Below, piece by piece: positions 8,625 to 16,407 of a DNA stretch of 64,000 bases. Position numbers and translations under genes: made by a program. The notes beneath the pieces are model-generated. The model did no database searches and was not told where the DNA came from. It saw only the letters and a program-made list of their open reading frames with translations. Every line of letters begins with the position of its first letter. The stretch's first letter is position 1. Source of the DNA: Pseudomonas entomophila L48. Lineage in GTDB: Bacteria; Pseudomonadota; Gammaproteobacteria; Pseudomonadales; Pseudomonadaceae. The stretch lies in NCBI RefSeq assembly GCF_000026105.1, contig NC_008027.1:2866501-2930500 (forward strand), read 5' to 3'.

Positions 8625-9632
8625 ATGAAAGCCATCGGTTTCATCCACAACGCCTTGCCCATCGAAGACCCAGCGTCTCTTCAGGACATCGAAATCCCCA
8701 GGCCTGGCCCAGGGCCCAAGGACCTTCTGGTCGAGGTCAAGGCCGTGTCGGTCAACCCCGTCGACACCAAGGTGCGCGCCGGCACCGTCACGCGTGAGCC
8801 GAAAATACTCGGCTGGGACGCGGCTGGCATCGTCCGTGAAGTCGGGCCCCAGGTGACCCTGTTCAAACCAGGTGACCAGGTGTACTACGCCGGGTCCATC
8901 GCCAGGCCCGGCAGCAACAGCGAGTATCACCTGGTCGACGAACGCATCGTCGGGCACCAGCCTCGCAGCCTGGATGCCGCGCAGGCCGCGGCACTGCCGC
9001 TGACCGCCATCACCGCCTGGGAGCTGCTGTTCGATCGCTTAGGGTTAGTCGAAGGCGGCGGGGAGGGCGATAGCTTGCTGATCGTCGGCGCCGCCGGTGG
9101 CGTCGGCTCGATGCTGGTACAACTGGCCCGACAACTGACCCGCCTGACGGTCATCGGCACGGCCTCCCGCGCCGAGACCGCCGACTGGGTGCGTGAACTG
9201 GGTGCCCATCACGTCATCGATCACAGCGCGCCGTTGCAAGGCCAGCTTCAGGCGTTGGGAATCGAATCCGTCAGCCATGTCGCCAGTCTTACCCACACCG
9301 ACCAGCACTTCGCGCAACTGGTCGAGGTGCTGCGGCCACAAGGTCGGCTGGGGGTGATCGACGACCCGCAGACACTGGATGTCATGCCGCTCAAACGCAA
9401 GTCGCTGTCACTGCACTGGGAGTTGATGTTCACCCGCTCGCTGTACGAAACCCGCGACATGATCCAGCAGCATCGTTTGCTCGAGCGGGTGGCCGAGCTG
9501 ATCGACCAGGGCATCCTGCGCACGACCCTGGGCGAGCATTTCGGTGCCATCAATGCCGCCAACCTGCGTCGCGCCCATGCGTTGGTGGAAAGCGGCAAGG
9601 CGCGCGGCAAGATTGTCCTGGAAGGCTTCTGA
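8625..9632 (+). CDS. Zinc-type alcohol dehydrogenase family protein (quinone-oxidoreductase-like)
   Basis: 335 residues from the ATG at 8625 (MKAIGF). The N-terminal GroES-like domain contains VNPVDTKVRAG and DAAGIVREVG. The NADPH-binding Rossmann domain has GAAGGVGSMLVQLA near residues 155-168. Family-typical zinc Cys/His ligands are absent, so it is probably an MDR of the 'adh_fam_1' quinone-reductase-like type despite the name. An alternative start 33 bases upstream adds residues with no homologous look. A gap of 65 bases separates it from the monooxygenase gene on the same strand; the two may be co-transcribed to handle quinones. Confidence 0.88.
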   Translation: MKAIGFIHNALPIEDPASLQDIEIPRPGPGPKDLLVEVKAVSVNPVDTKVRAGTVTREPKILGWDAAGIVREVGPQVTLFKPGDQVYYAGSIARPGSNSEYHLVDERIVGHQPRSLDAAQAAALPLTAITAWELLFDRLGLVEGGGEGDSLLIVGAAGGVGSMLVQLARQLTRLTVIGTASRAETADWVRELGAHHVIDHSAPLQGQLQALGIESVSHVASLTHTDQHFAQLVEVLRPQGRLGVIDDPQTLDVMPLKRKSLSLHWELMFTRSLYETRDMIQQHRLLERVAELIDQGILRTTLGEHFGAINAANLRRAHALVESGKARGKIVLEGF

Positions 9633-9697
9633 AACCCATTACCCCTCTGGGGCAGGCGGTACCGCGCCTGCCTCATGCCACTGAACAGGAGTCAGAT

Positions 9698-10024
9698 GTG
9701 AACCGACAGGATAACCCCCTCGTTTCCCTTGCCATCCTCAAGGCCAGGCCCGGCCAGGCCCAGGCACTGAAAGCGGCTTTGCTGGCCTTGATCGAACCAA
9801 CCCGAGCGGAGCCCGGCAACCGCGACTACATGCTGTTCGAGCGTAGCGACGAGCCGGGCACGTTCTACATGCGCGAAGCATTCGACCATCAACAGGCCCT
9901 GGACGCCCACATGGCCACTGCACACTTTCACCACTTTGCCGAGCAGGCCGACGGTCTGCTGGCGGAGCCTTTGCAACTGATCTTCCTCGACCCGGTGTCC
10001 ACCGCCGTTGCTCCTCACCCCTGA
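9698..10024 (+). CDS. Antibiotic-biosynthesis-monooxygenase (ABM) domain protein, YgiN-like
   Basis: 108 residues, GTG start with an AGGAG about 9 bases upstream. It shows the ABM pattern: an opening beta strand VSLAILKARPGQ, the central GNRDYMLFERSDEPGTFYMRE, and HMATAHFHHF near residue 72. YgiN-type members act as cofactor-free quinol monooxygenases, often dimeric. Placed after a quinone-reductase-like gene, it fits a quinone/quinol cycling role, but this is inferred from position. Confidence 0.85.
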   Translation: MNRQDNPLVSLAILKARPGQAQALKAALLALIEPTRAEPGNRDYMLFERSDEPGTFYMREAFDHQQALDAHMATAHFHHFAEQADGLLAEPLQLIFLDPVSTAVAPHP

Positions 10025-10200
10025 TGAGCGCCCGCGGCTCACCAGGAAATAAACTTTTTGCCGTTTTGGCTGCAGGAAGGCCAATGTGTGGAAAGGTGGT
10101 AGGCTTCAGCCGTGCTCCACAAGCGTGCGGCCGCTTCAAGCGTCCACTCAAGCGCCGGGAAACGGCGTCGCAGATCAATATCAACCAAGGAGGGTAGTAA

Positions 10201-10809
10201 ATGAAACTTGTTGGCATGCTGGATTCACCTTATGTGCGCCGGGTGGCGATTTCCCTGGACCTGATGGGCGTCGAGTTCGAGCACGATCCGTTGTCGGTAT
10301 TCCGCACGTTCGAGGCGTTCTCCCGGATCAACCCGGTGGTCAAGGCGCCGACGCTGGTGCTGGATGATGGTTCGGTGCTCATGGACTCGACGCTGATCAT
10401 CGATTACTTCGAGGCCTTCAGCGCCCCCGAGCGCAAGTTGTTGCCGCAGCAGCCACAGGCCCTGGCCAAGGCTTTGCGTACGCTGGGCCTGGCGCTGGCG
10501 GCCTGCGAGAAGGCCGTCCAGATCGTCTATGAGCGCAACCTGCGGCCGGAGGAAAAACGCCATTCGCCCTGGATCGAGCGCGTCAGCCACCAGCTGTTGG
10601 CCGCGTGCACCGAACTGGACGGGCAATGCGCCGCACAACCGTCGCCAGGCGAACGGCCAGACCAGGCCGCGCTCAGCACTGCCGTGGCCTGGTCGTTCAT
10701 GCAACTGATGTTGCCCGATGTGGTCAAGGCCGACGACTTCCCGGCCCTCCAGGCCCATGCAGCGCGCCTGGAGCAGACTGACCTGTTCAAGCGATATCCG
10801 ATCGCCTGA
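10201..10809 (+). CDS. Glutathione S-transferase family protein
   Basis: 202 residues. The N-terminal thioredoxin-like domain contains SPYVRRVAISLDL and the cis-proline/Glu-Ser equivalent VKAPTLVLDDGSVLMDSTLI (residues ~46-65). The helical C-terminal domain follows. AAGGAGG precedes the ATG. The gene ends at a hairpin facing the DsbA-like gene. It conjugates or isomerises electrophiles with glutathione; the substrate is unknown. Confidence 0.9.
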   Translation: MKLVGMLDSPYVRRVAISLDLMGVEFEHDPLSVFRTFEAFSRINPVVKAPTLVLDDGSVLMDSTLIIDYFEAFSAPERKLLPQQPQALAKALRTLGLALAACEKAVQIVYERNLRPEEKRHSPWIERVSHQLLAACTELDGQCAAQPSPGERPDQAALSTAVAWSFMQLMLPDVVKADDFPALQAHAARLEQTDLFKRYPIA

Positions 10810-10812
10810 TGC

Positions 10813-10850
10813 CGGGTGCGGCTCGAGCGTTGCTCGACCGCACCCGTTTA
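10813..10850. terminator. Bidirectional hairpin between GST and DsbA-like genes
   Basis: Arms 10813-10828 and 10832-10846 pair over 15 bases with one bulged C and a 3-base loop, followed on the plus strand by ttta. It lies between convergent genes and would serve both. Confidence 0.7.
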
Positions 10851-10887
10851 CTGAATAACCAGGTTGAATAGGGGAGAGATGCAGTCC

Positions 10888-11526
10888 CTATTCGTTCAAC
10901 TCACGGGCGAACGCGTCAGGGTCCGAGAAAATAGCACTGGCGTGCAGCAAGCGCGGGGCAGCGTTCGCTTGTTGCAGGACGAATGTCGGCACGCCTCGGG
11001 CGCCAAACCTGTGCATCATGGCGCGGCCCGCGGCGACACGGTCTCGGTTGGACTGGAACAGGGCATCGTCCGGATACGCGAGACGCTCGGCGGCGGCATC
11101 CAGGCCGAGGTGACCCAGCACCTGTACCAGGGTGTCCAGACGGGTCACATCCAGACCATCGACATAACGCGCCGCCTGGATCGCCTTGAGCGCGTCGAAC
11201 TCGCGCTCGGGTGCCGTCAGGTTCACGGCGGACAGTGCCAAGGTGAAGGGGCCGCTATCAAACGCCTGGCTCCGGTCGGCGAGCACATGATCACGGTAGC
11301 GTTCGCTGAAAACCTGCCCAGTCAAACGCGCAATACGTTGGTCGTTGCTCCAGGCATACGCCGCGAAACCATCGTCCATGGGGCGGGCGCCGTCTCCTGC
11401 GAACAACCCGGTCGGTATCAAGTGCAAGGGGATACCTGTGGACGCCAGGATCCGCGGCAAAGGCCCACCAGCGCCATAGCACCATCCGCACAGCGGATCG
11501 AAGAGGTAAACGAGGGTCTTGCTCAT
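10888..11526 (-). CDS. DsbA-family thioredoxin-like protein
   Basis: 212 residues with a redox CxxC at Cys13-Gly-Trp-Cys16 right after the first strand, and a cis-Pro segment GVPTF near residue 176. No signal peptide, so it acts in the cytoplasm, as do the FrnE/2-hydroxychromene-isomerase-like branches. GGAG lies 8 bases before the ATG. It is divergent from the LysR gene, which may control it. Confidence 0.88.
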   Translation of the reverse strand: MSKTLVYLFDPLCGWCYGAGGPLPRILASTGIPLHLIPTGLFAGDGARPMDDGFAAYAWSNDQRIARLTGQVFSERYRDHVLADRSQAFDSGPFTLALSAVNLTAPEREFDALKAIQAARYVDGLDVTRLDTLVQVLGHLGLDAAAERLAYPDDALFQSNRDRVAAGRAMMHRFGARGVPTFVLQQANAAPRLLHASAIFSDPDAFARELNE

Positions 11527-11602
11527 GAGGGAACTCCGTCAGCGATATGGCCGAAATTCTATCGTGTGCTTATTGATGCTTAAATGAATACAAAGCAAAC
11601 GT

Positions 11603-11625
11603 ATTGTGTTTTATAAGCATACAAT
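11603..11625. promoter_or_regulatory. Candidate LysR operator in the dsbA-like/lysR divergent region
   Basis: ATTGTGTTTTATAAGCATACAAT, an imperfect dyad (ATTGT/ACAAT, inner TGT/ACA) in the AT-rich 108-base gap between divergent genes. The T-N11-A geometry of LysR-type sites is present. Binding by the adjacent regulator is inferred. Confidence 0.45.
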
Positions 11626-11634
11626 TAAGAGGTC

Positions 11635-12537
11635 ATGATGACGGGCACTTCCAACCTCAACCGGCTTGCCTACTTTACGGCGGTGGTCGAGACCGGCTCT
11701 TTCACCGCGGCCGCCGAGCGACTCGGTATCACAAAGGCCGTGGTCAGCCAACAGGTCGCGCGGCTGGAGCGAGAGTTTCGCACCACGTTGCTGGTGCGCA
11801 GCACGCGGCGAGTCCGCACCACAGAGGCGGGTCAATCGTTCTACTACCGCTGTGCATCGATCCTCAAGGAGGCCGAAGAAGCCTTTGAGGAACTGTCGGC
11901 ATCGGCCAGCGAGCCTACGGGAACCCTGCGCCTGACCGCGCCTTTCGATTACGGCATCGGTGTTGTGGTCCCCGTGATAACCGAGTTCTCCCAGCGCTAT
12001 CCGCAATGCAAGGTCGAGGTGCATTTCAGCGATCAGACACTGGACCTGGGCACTCACGACCTGGACCTTTCCATTCGCGTGGGGTGGATCACCGAGCAGC
12101 ATCTGCAAGCCCGCCGTATAGGTGACTTCGAGCAGCGACTGGTGGCCGCGCCCCAGTGGCGAGCGCGTATGGACGCATTGCAGCACCCAACAGAGTTGGC
12201 TGAGCTGCCGCTGGTGGCGAACACGGCGCTGCGGGAGCCGACCAGGTGGGCGTTTGCCAGAGGTGAATCAGAGCGGGTGGTGGTGGAGATGAAATCCAGT
12301 GTGTCACTTAACGCGACCTTGGCCGTGCGTGAGGCGACCTTGCAGGGGGCCGGTCTATCGGTTCTGCCTGACTACGTGGCGGCGCCGGATTTGGAGGCGG
12401 GCCGGCTAATCGAAGTGTTGCCGGGATGGGCGTTGCCGCGTGGGGAAATTCATGTGGTGTTTCCGACGGCGCGCTTTCGGCCGGTCAACGTGAGGGTGTT
12501 TACCGAGTTGTTGGCGAGGAAAACCCTTCAGGCATGA
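11635..12537 (+). CDS. LysR-family transcriptional regulator (CrgA/DmlR-like branch)
   Basis: 300 residues. The N-terminal winged HTH reads YFTAVVETGSFTAAAERLGITKAVVSQQV, and the effector domain begins near residue 90 with GTLRLTAPFDYG. Two adjacent ATGs (11635 and 11638) are possible; GAGG spacing slightly favours the second. Divergent from the DsbA-like gene, its likely target. It ends 4 bases before the convergent SDR gene with no visible terminator. Confidence 0.9.
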   Translation: MMTGTSNLNRLAYFTAVVETGSFTAAAERLGITKAVVSQQVARLEREFRTTLLVRSTRRVRTTEAGQSFYYRCASILKEAEEAFEELSASASEPTGTLRLTAPFDYGIGVVVPVITEFSQRYPQCKVEVHFSDQTLDLGTHDLDLSIRVGWITEQHLQARRIGDFEQRLVAAPQWRARMDALQHPTELAELPLVANTALREPTRWAFARGESERVVVEMKSSVSLNATLAVREATLQGAGLSVLPDYVAAPDLEAGRLIEVLPGWALPRGEIHVVFPTARFRPVNVRVFTELLARKTLQA

Positions 12538-12541
12538 TCAG

Positions 12542-13312
12542 TCACCAGGGCACCGACTGGCCGTCCCAGGCCCAGAACGTACCTGTCTGTAACGGCCCAT
12601 GCCAGCCGACAAGTTCGAGGATGCAGTCGGCGGCGAACGCAGGTGAGAACAGCTTGCCAACTGGCACGTTGCCCTGGAACGGACGTGAAAGCCGGGTATC
12701 GGTGGTCCCGGGGTGCAAGGCAAGGACTGTCGAGGCGGGGTTGAGTCGCTTGAGTTCGATGCTGGCCGTTCGCAACAACTGGTTGAGTGCGGCCTTGCTG
12801 GCGCGATAGCTGTACCAGCCGCCCAGGTGGTTGTCACCGATCGACCCGACCCGTGCCGACAACGCTGCGAAGGTGACGGGCTGCTGGCGCAGCAACGGCA
12901 ACAGGTGCTTGAGCAGCAGGACAGGGGCGAAGCAGTTGGTGGCGAAACTCGCCTGCAATCCCGCTAGGTCCAGTTGCATCAGCGACTTCTCGGCGCGCGC
13001 CGGCGCTTCTTGCAGAATGCCAAGGGTGCACAAAACCAGGTTCAGTTGATCGCAGCAGGCACGGGCCTGGCCTGCCAGAGCCTGGAGTGCCTGTTCGTCC
13101 CGGGCGTCGCAGTCGAGGCAAATCAGCCGGTGGCCGTGCTCCCGGGCCAGGGCATCCAGGGCCGGGCTGCGGGTTGCCCGTCGCGAGACAGCAAGCAACA
13201 GCCCGACGTCCTCGCGTGCCAGCAGCTGCGAGCACAGGGCAAGGCCGATCCCCTGGCTGGCGCCACAGACCAGCACGTTGGCGGGTGTGTGAAGGTTGGG
13301 GATGAGGCTCAT
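12542..13312 (-). CDS. SDR-family oxidoreductase (C-factor-like) of the photolyase cluster
   Basis: 256 residues from the ATG at 13312. The nucleotide-binding motif is GASQGIG at residues 18-24, and the catalytic Tyr/Lys pair is YSYRASKAA near residues 165-173. The LVLCTLGIL segment stands in for the NAG motif. A longer frame upstream exists but lacks SDR features. It is transcribed away from the chalcone-isomerase-like gene, and the 88 bases between them hold the TGTACA repeat. That suggests it belongs to the same light- or stress-induced group. Substrate unknown. Confidence 0.85.
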   Translation of the reverse strand: MSLIPNLHTPANVLVCGASQGIGLALCSQLLAREDVGLLLAVSRRATRSPALDALAREHGHRLICLDCDARDEQALQALAGQARACCDQLNLVLCTLGILQEAPARAEKSLMQLDLAGLQASFATNCFAPVLLLKHLLPLLRQQPVTFAALSARVGSIGDNHLGGWYSYRASKAALNQLLRTASIELKRLNPASTVLALHPGTTDTRLSRPFQGNVPVGKLFSPAFAADCILELVGWHGPLQTGTFWAWDGQSVPW

Positions 13313-13349
13313 CGGACGATCTACCTGGTATCTGCAGCCGGCCTTCAAA

Positions 13350-13379
13350 TCTATACCTGATTTGATTAAACCTGTACAA
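13350..13379 (-). promoter_or_regulatory. Candidate sigma-70 promoter of the SDR gene
   Basis: On the minus strand TTGTAC (13374-13379), an 18-base spacer, then TATAGA (13350-13355). The -35 overlaps one TGTACA half-site, so a protein bound there would block or steer polymerase. Confidence 0.5.
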
Positions 13380-13396
13380 GAACCTAGTCTTGTACA
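13373..13396. promoter_or_regulatory. TGTACA-N12-TGTACA site, candidate PplR/LitR (MerR-type light regulator) box
   Basis: TGTACA at 13373-13378 and 13391-13396 separated by exactly 12 bases; the flanks extend it to a perfect 10-base dyad (cctgtacaag / cttgtacagg). As I recall, the reported binding consensus for P. putida PplR1, a class II LitR homologue, is T(G/A)TACA-N12-TGTA(C/T)A, and cryB is among its light-induced targets. The site lies between the SDR and the cryB-containing operon. Confidence 0.75.
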
Positions 13397-13421
13397 GGTT
13401 ATGGCTCCTTGCAGATTCGTC

Positions 13422-13964
13422 ATGGCACTCCTTGCTCGCTGGGCCTGCTTCTGCCTGCTGCTGACGGCGCTGCCAGCGGCCGTTGCGGACTTGCGTGTGG
13501 CGCTGCCAGCGGCCCACCCGTTGGGTGGCGGTGATTTCACCTGGTTCGGCCTGAGGCTGTACACCGCACGTTTATGGACTGAAGGCCCGCGTCATGACTG
13601 GAACCAGCCTTTCGCCCTGGAACTGACCTACCACCGCGCCTTGTCCCGGGACACGCTGGTGCAAGCCAGCCTCGAAGAGATGCGTCGCCTGGGGGCCGAC
13701 CGCGTGACGCCGCAACAACTCGAAGCCTGGGCCAAGGTACTGCAGGAGGCGTTCGCGGATGTGCGCCCCGGCATGCGCATCACGGGGGTGTACCTGCCGC
13801 AGCAGGGCTGCCGTTTCTACGTCGATGACAAGCCCAGCCGTGACAGTGCCGACCCGGCCTTTGCCCGGGCGTTCTTTGCCATCTGGCTGGACCCACGGGC
13901 CCGGGATCCGCAGTTGCGCCAGCAACTGCTCGGCCTGGCCGACAAGCACCGAGGAGGCACATGA
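13422..13964 (+). CDS. Chalcone-isomerase-like periplasmic protein
   Basis: About 180 residues. The first 25 form a signal peptide (MALLARWACFCLLLTALPAAVA), after which LPAAHPLGGGDFTWFGLRLYTARLWTEG matches the start of the chalcone isomerase-like domain. Bacterial members lack known flavonoid activity and may bind fatty acids. Two in-frame ATGs (13401, 13422) are possible; neither has a strong ribosome site, and the second gives a cleaner signal. The stop overlaps the DUF3833 start by four bases (ATGA). First gene of the cryB operon. Confidence 0.8.
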   Translation: MALLARWACFCLLLTALPAAVADLRVALPAAHPLGGGDFTWFGLRLYTARLWTEGPRHDWNQPFALELTYHRALSRDTLVQASLEEMRRLGADRVTPQQLEAWAKVLQEAFADVRPGMRITGVYLPQQGCRFYVDDKPSRDSADPAFARAFFAIWLDPRARDPQLRQQLLGLADKHRGGT

Positions 13965-14503
13965 CCCTGTACAGAGCACTGTTGCTGGTGGCCTGCCTGG
14001 TTCTGGGCAGTTGTGGCAATGTCGAAGTCGAGCGCTATGCCGCGGAGCAACCCCGTTTCGACCTGGCAGCCTTCTTCTCGCGCCCGGTGCAGGCCTGGGG
14101 CATGTTCCAGAAGCGTTCCGGTGAAGTGGTAAAGCGCTTCAACGTTCGCATCGACAGCCGTCGGGAGGGCGAGCGGCTGATCCTCGACGAGCATTTTCTC
14201 TACAGCGACGGCACTCGGCAGCGGCGCACCTGGACGCTGGTGCCGGACGGGCCCGGCCACTGGCGGGGCACCGCCGGGGATGTGATCGGCGAGGCTCACG
14301 GTGAACTGGCTGGTAATGCGCTGCACTGGCGATACCAGTTGGATCTGCCCGTGGACGGGCGCCACTGGCAGGTGGACCTGGACGACTGGATGTACCTGAT
14401 GGATGAGGACACCCTGATCAACCGATCGAAGATGACCAAGCTGGGCGTGGAAATCGGCCAGATCACCCTGTTCTTCCGCCGCCTTCCGGAGCGGGCGCCG
14501 TGA
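13961..14503 (+). CDS. DUF3833 lipoprotein
   Basis: 180 residues. A lipobox LGSC places the lipidated Cys at ~18. The body matches DUF3833: FFSRPVQAWGMFQKRSG, then KRFNVRID, and a late DDWMYLMDEDTLINRS. Members of this family recur beside cryptochrome/photolyase genes, often with the chalcone-isomerase-like protein. Function unknown; location probably outer-membrane inner leaflet. Coupled to the upstream gene by ATGA overlap. Confidence 0.88.
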   Translation: MTLYRALLLVACLVLGSCGNVEVERYAAEQPRFDLAAFFSRPVQAWGMFQKRSGEVVKRFNVRIDSRREGERLILDEHFLYSDGTRQRRTWTLVPDGPGHWRGTAGDVIGEAHGELAGNALHWRYQLDLPVDGRHWQVDLDDWMYLMDEDTLINRSKMTKLGVEIGQITLFFRRLPERAP

Positions 14504-14558
14504 CCCTGAATACAGCGCCAGAACTGTTGTCGGTGGCCCGCCAATGGTAACTCGAGCG

Positions 14559-16085
14559 ATGCGCCTGGGCTTGGTGTTGGGCGACCAGTTAGCGTTCGAC
14601 CTGGCAAGCCTCGCGGCACTGGACCCTGCCCGCGACGCGATCCTGATGGCGGAAGTGGAGGGCGAGGCCCGCTACGTGCCGCATCATCCGCAAAAGATCG
14701 TGCTCATCTTCAGCGCCATGCGCCATTTCGCCCGCGCACTGCGTGAGCGAGGCTGGACGGTGCACTATGTCCAGCTTGATGAGGACGGCAACAGCGGCAG
14801 CATTGCCGGTGAACTGCGGCGCTGGCGGCAGGCACTGGGCGCCAGTGAGATCCACCTCACCGAGTGCGGCGAGTGGCGCCTGGAGCAGGCGCTGCGCGAT
14901 GCCGGCCTGCCGCTGGTGTGGCACCGCGACACACGTTTCCTGTGCTCACGCGAGGCATTCGCCCGCTGGGCCCAAGGGCGCGGCCACCTGCGCATGGAGC
15001 ACTTCTACCGCGGCATGCGCAAGCGTTGTGGCTTGCTGCTCGAGCCCGACGGCAGCCCGGCTGGGGGCGCCTGGAATTTCGACAGCGACAACCGCAAACC
15101 CTTGCCACGCGGCCTGCGCGGGCCGTTTCCCGCACATTTCGAGCAGGACACGCTCACGGCGACAGTGGTGGCGCTGGTGCGTCAGCGCTTCAGCGACCAC
15201 TACGGGGACGTTGACGGTTTCGACTACCCCGTGACCCATGCCGAGGCGCAACAACTGTGGCAGCATTTTCTCGACTTCGGCCTGGCGGCGTTCGGTGACT
15301 ACCAGGACGCCATGGCCGAAGGCGAGCCGTACCTGTTCCATGCGCGCATCAGCGCGGCGCTGAACATCGGGCTGCTGGATGTGCGGCGCCTGTGCGAGGA
15401 CGTGGACACGGCCTGGCGCGAGGGGCGGGTACCGCTCAACGCCGCCGAGGGTTTCATCCGCCAATTGATCGGCTGGCGCGAGTATGTGCGCGGCATCTAC
15501 TGGCTGCGCATGCCCGAGTACGCCGGGCTCAACCACCTGGGCAACCACCGCGCCCTGCCGGCGTTCTACTGGACCGGGCAGACCCGCATGCGCTGTATGG
15601 CGCAGGCCATCGGGCAGACCCTGCGCCTGGGCTACGCGCACCATATCCAGCGCCTGATGGTCACGGGCAACTTTGCCCTGCTGGCCGGCATCGCGCCTGC
15701 GGCGATCTGCGAGTGGTACCTGGCGGTCTACATCGACGCGTTCGACTGGGTCGAGCTGCCCAACACCCTGGGCATGGTGATGCATGCCGACGGCGGCTAC
15801 CTGGGGTCGAAACCTTACTGTGCCAGTGGCCGCTACATCCAGCGCATGTCCGATCATTGCAAGGCCTGCAGCTACAGGGTCGACAAGGTGGTCGAGGACG
15901 ATGCCTGCCCGTTCAATGCGCTGTACTGGCACTTTCTCATCCGCCATCGCACCGCGCTGTCGGGCAACCCGCGGCTGGCATTGGTGTATCGCAGCCTGGA
16001 TGGGATGGCGCCTGAGCGGCGTGATGCGGCATGGCGGCGTGGCCAGGCTCTGTTGGCGCAGCTCGATGCCGAGCAGGACTTATGA
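14559..16085 (+). CDS. cryB: FeS bacterial cryptochrome/(6-4) photolyase (CryB/PhrB type)
   Basis: 508 residues. It belongs to the iron-sulfur bacterial cryptochromes/photolyases (Agrobacterium PhrB, Rhodobacter CryB), which use FAD and light and can repair (6-4) photoproducts. Four cysteines at 346, 434, 437 and 450 have the same spacing as the [4Fe-4S] ligands of PhrB as I remember them (350, 438, 441, 454). A uniform offset of four also supports the ATG at 14559 over the ATG 15 bases upstream. The FAD pocket region (WTGQTRMRCM to NFALLAGI) is intact. Its stop overlaps the DUF2256 start, and a displaced copy of its 3' part lies at 18127-18266. Confidence 0.93.
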   Translation: MRLGLVLGDQLAFDLASLAALDPARDAILMAEVEGEARYVPHHPQKIVLIFSAMRHFARALRERGWTVHYVQLDEDGNSGSIAGELRRWRQALGASEIHLTECGEWRLEQALRDAGLPLVWHRDTRFLCSREAFARWAQGRGHLRMEHFYRGMRKRCGLLLEPDGSPAGGAWNFDSDNRKPLPRGLRGPFPAHFEQDTLTATVVALVRQRFSDHYGDVDGFDYPVTHAEAQQLWQHFLDFGLAAFGDYQDAMAEGEPYLFHARISAALNIGLLDVRRLCEDVDTAWREGRVPLNAAEGFIRQLIGWREYVRGIYWLRMPEYAGLNHLGNHRALPAFYWTGQTRMRCMAQAIGQTLRLGYAHHIQRLMVTGNFALLAGIAPAAICEWYLAVYIDAFDWVELPNTLGMVMHADGGYLGSKPYCASGRYIQRMSDHCKACSYRVDKVVEDDACPFNALYWHFLIRHRTALSGNPRLALVYRSLDGMAPERRDAAWRRGQALLAQLDAEQDL

Positions 16086-16237
16086 AGAAGGGCCAGTTGC
16101 CGAGCAAGATCTGCGCGGTTTGCGCAAGGCCGTTCACCTGGCGCAAGCGCTGGGCGCGGTGTTGGGAGCAGGTGAAGTATTGTTCGCAGCGCTGCCGCCG
16201 CCTGGCGGCACGTCGCGGGACACAGGCTCGCGGATGA
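16082..16237 (+). CDS. DUF2256 small zinc-ribbon-like protein
   Basis: 51 residues: ICAVCARPF then CWEQVKYCSQRCRR, i.e. two Cys pairs able to bind a metal, plus a basic tail. DUF2256 genes are standard companions of FeS cryptochromes, here joined by ATGA overlap (16082-16085). The role is unknown; assisting the photolyase or nucleic-acid binding are both possible. Confidence 0.88.
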   Translation: MKKGQLPSKICAVCARPFTWRKRWARCWEQVKYCSQRCRRLAARRGTQARG

Positions 16238-16407
16238 TTTGAGCTCCGTGCGCAACGCTCCCCTGATGTAGATGTGGCCCATTCGATGGAAGAAGTCGGG
16301 CAGGGGTGGCAAGGCTGGCGATTGCGGTGTGCCAGATGCATCTTGTCATTTGCAATGGCTTAGGGCAGGGTCGATGCCATGGACATCTCTGCCAAAGGAG
16401 CCACACC

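Noticed and set aside
14946..15947. 333-codon frame antisense to cryB
   Set aside because: CryB has all its iron-sulfur cysteines and family length; the antisense frame has no recognisable protein.
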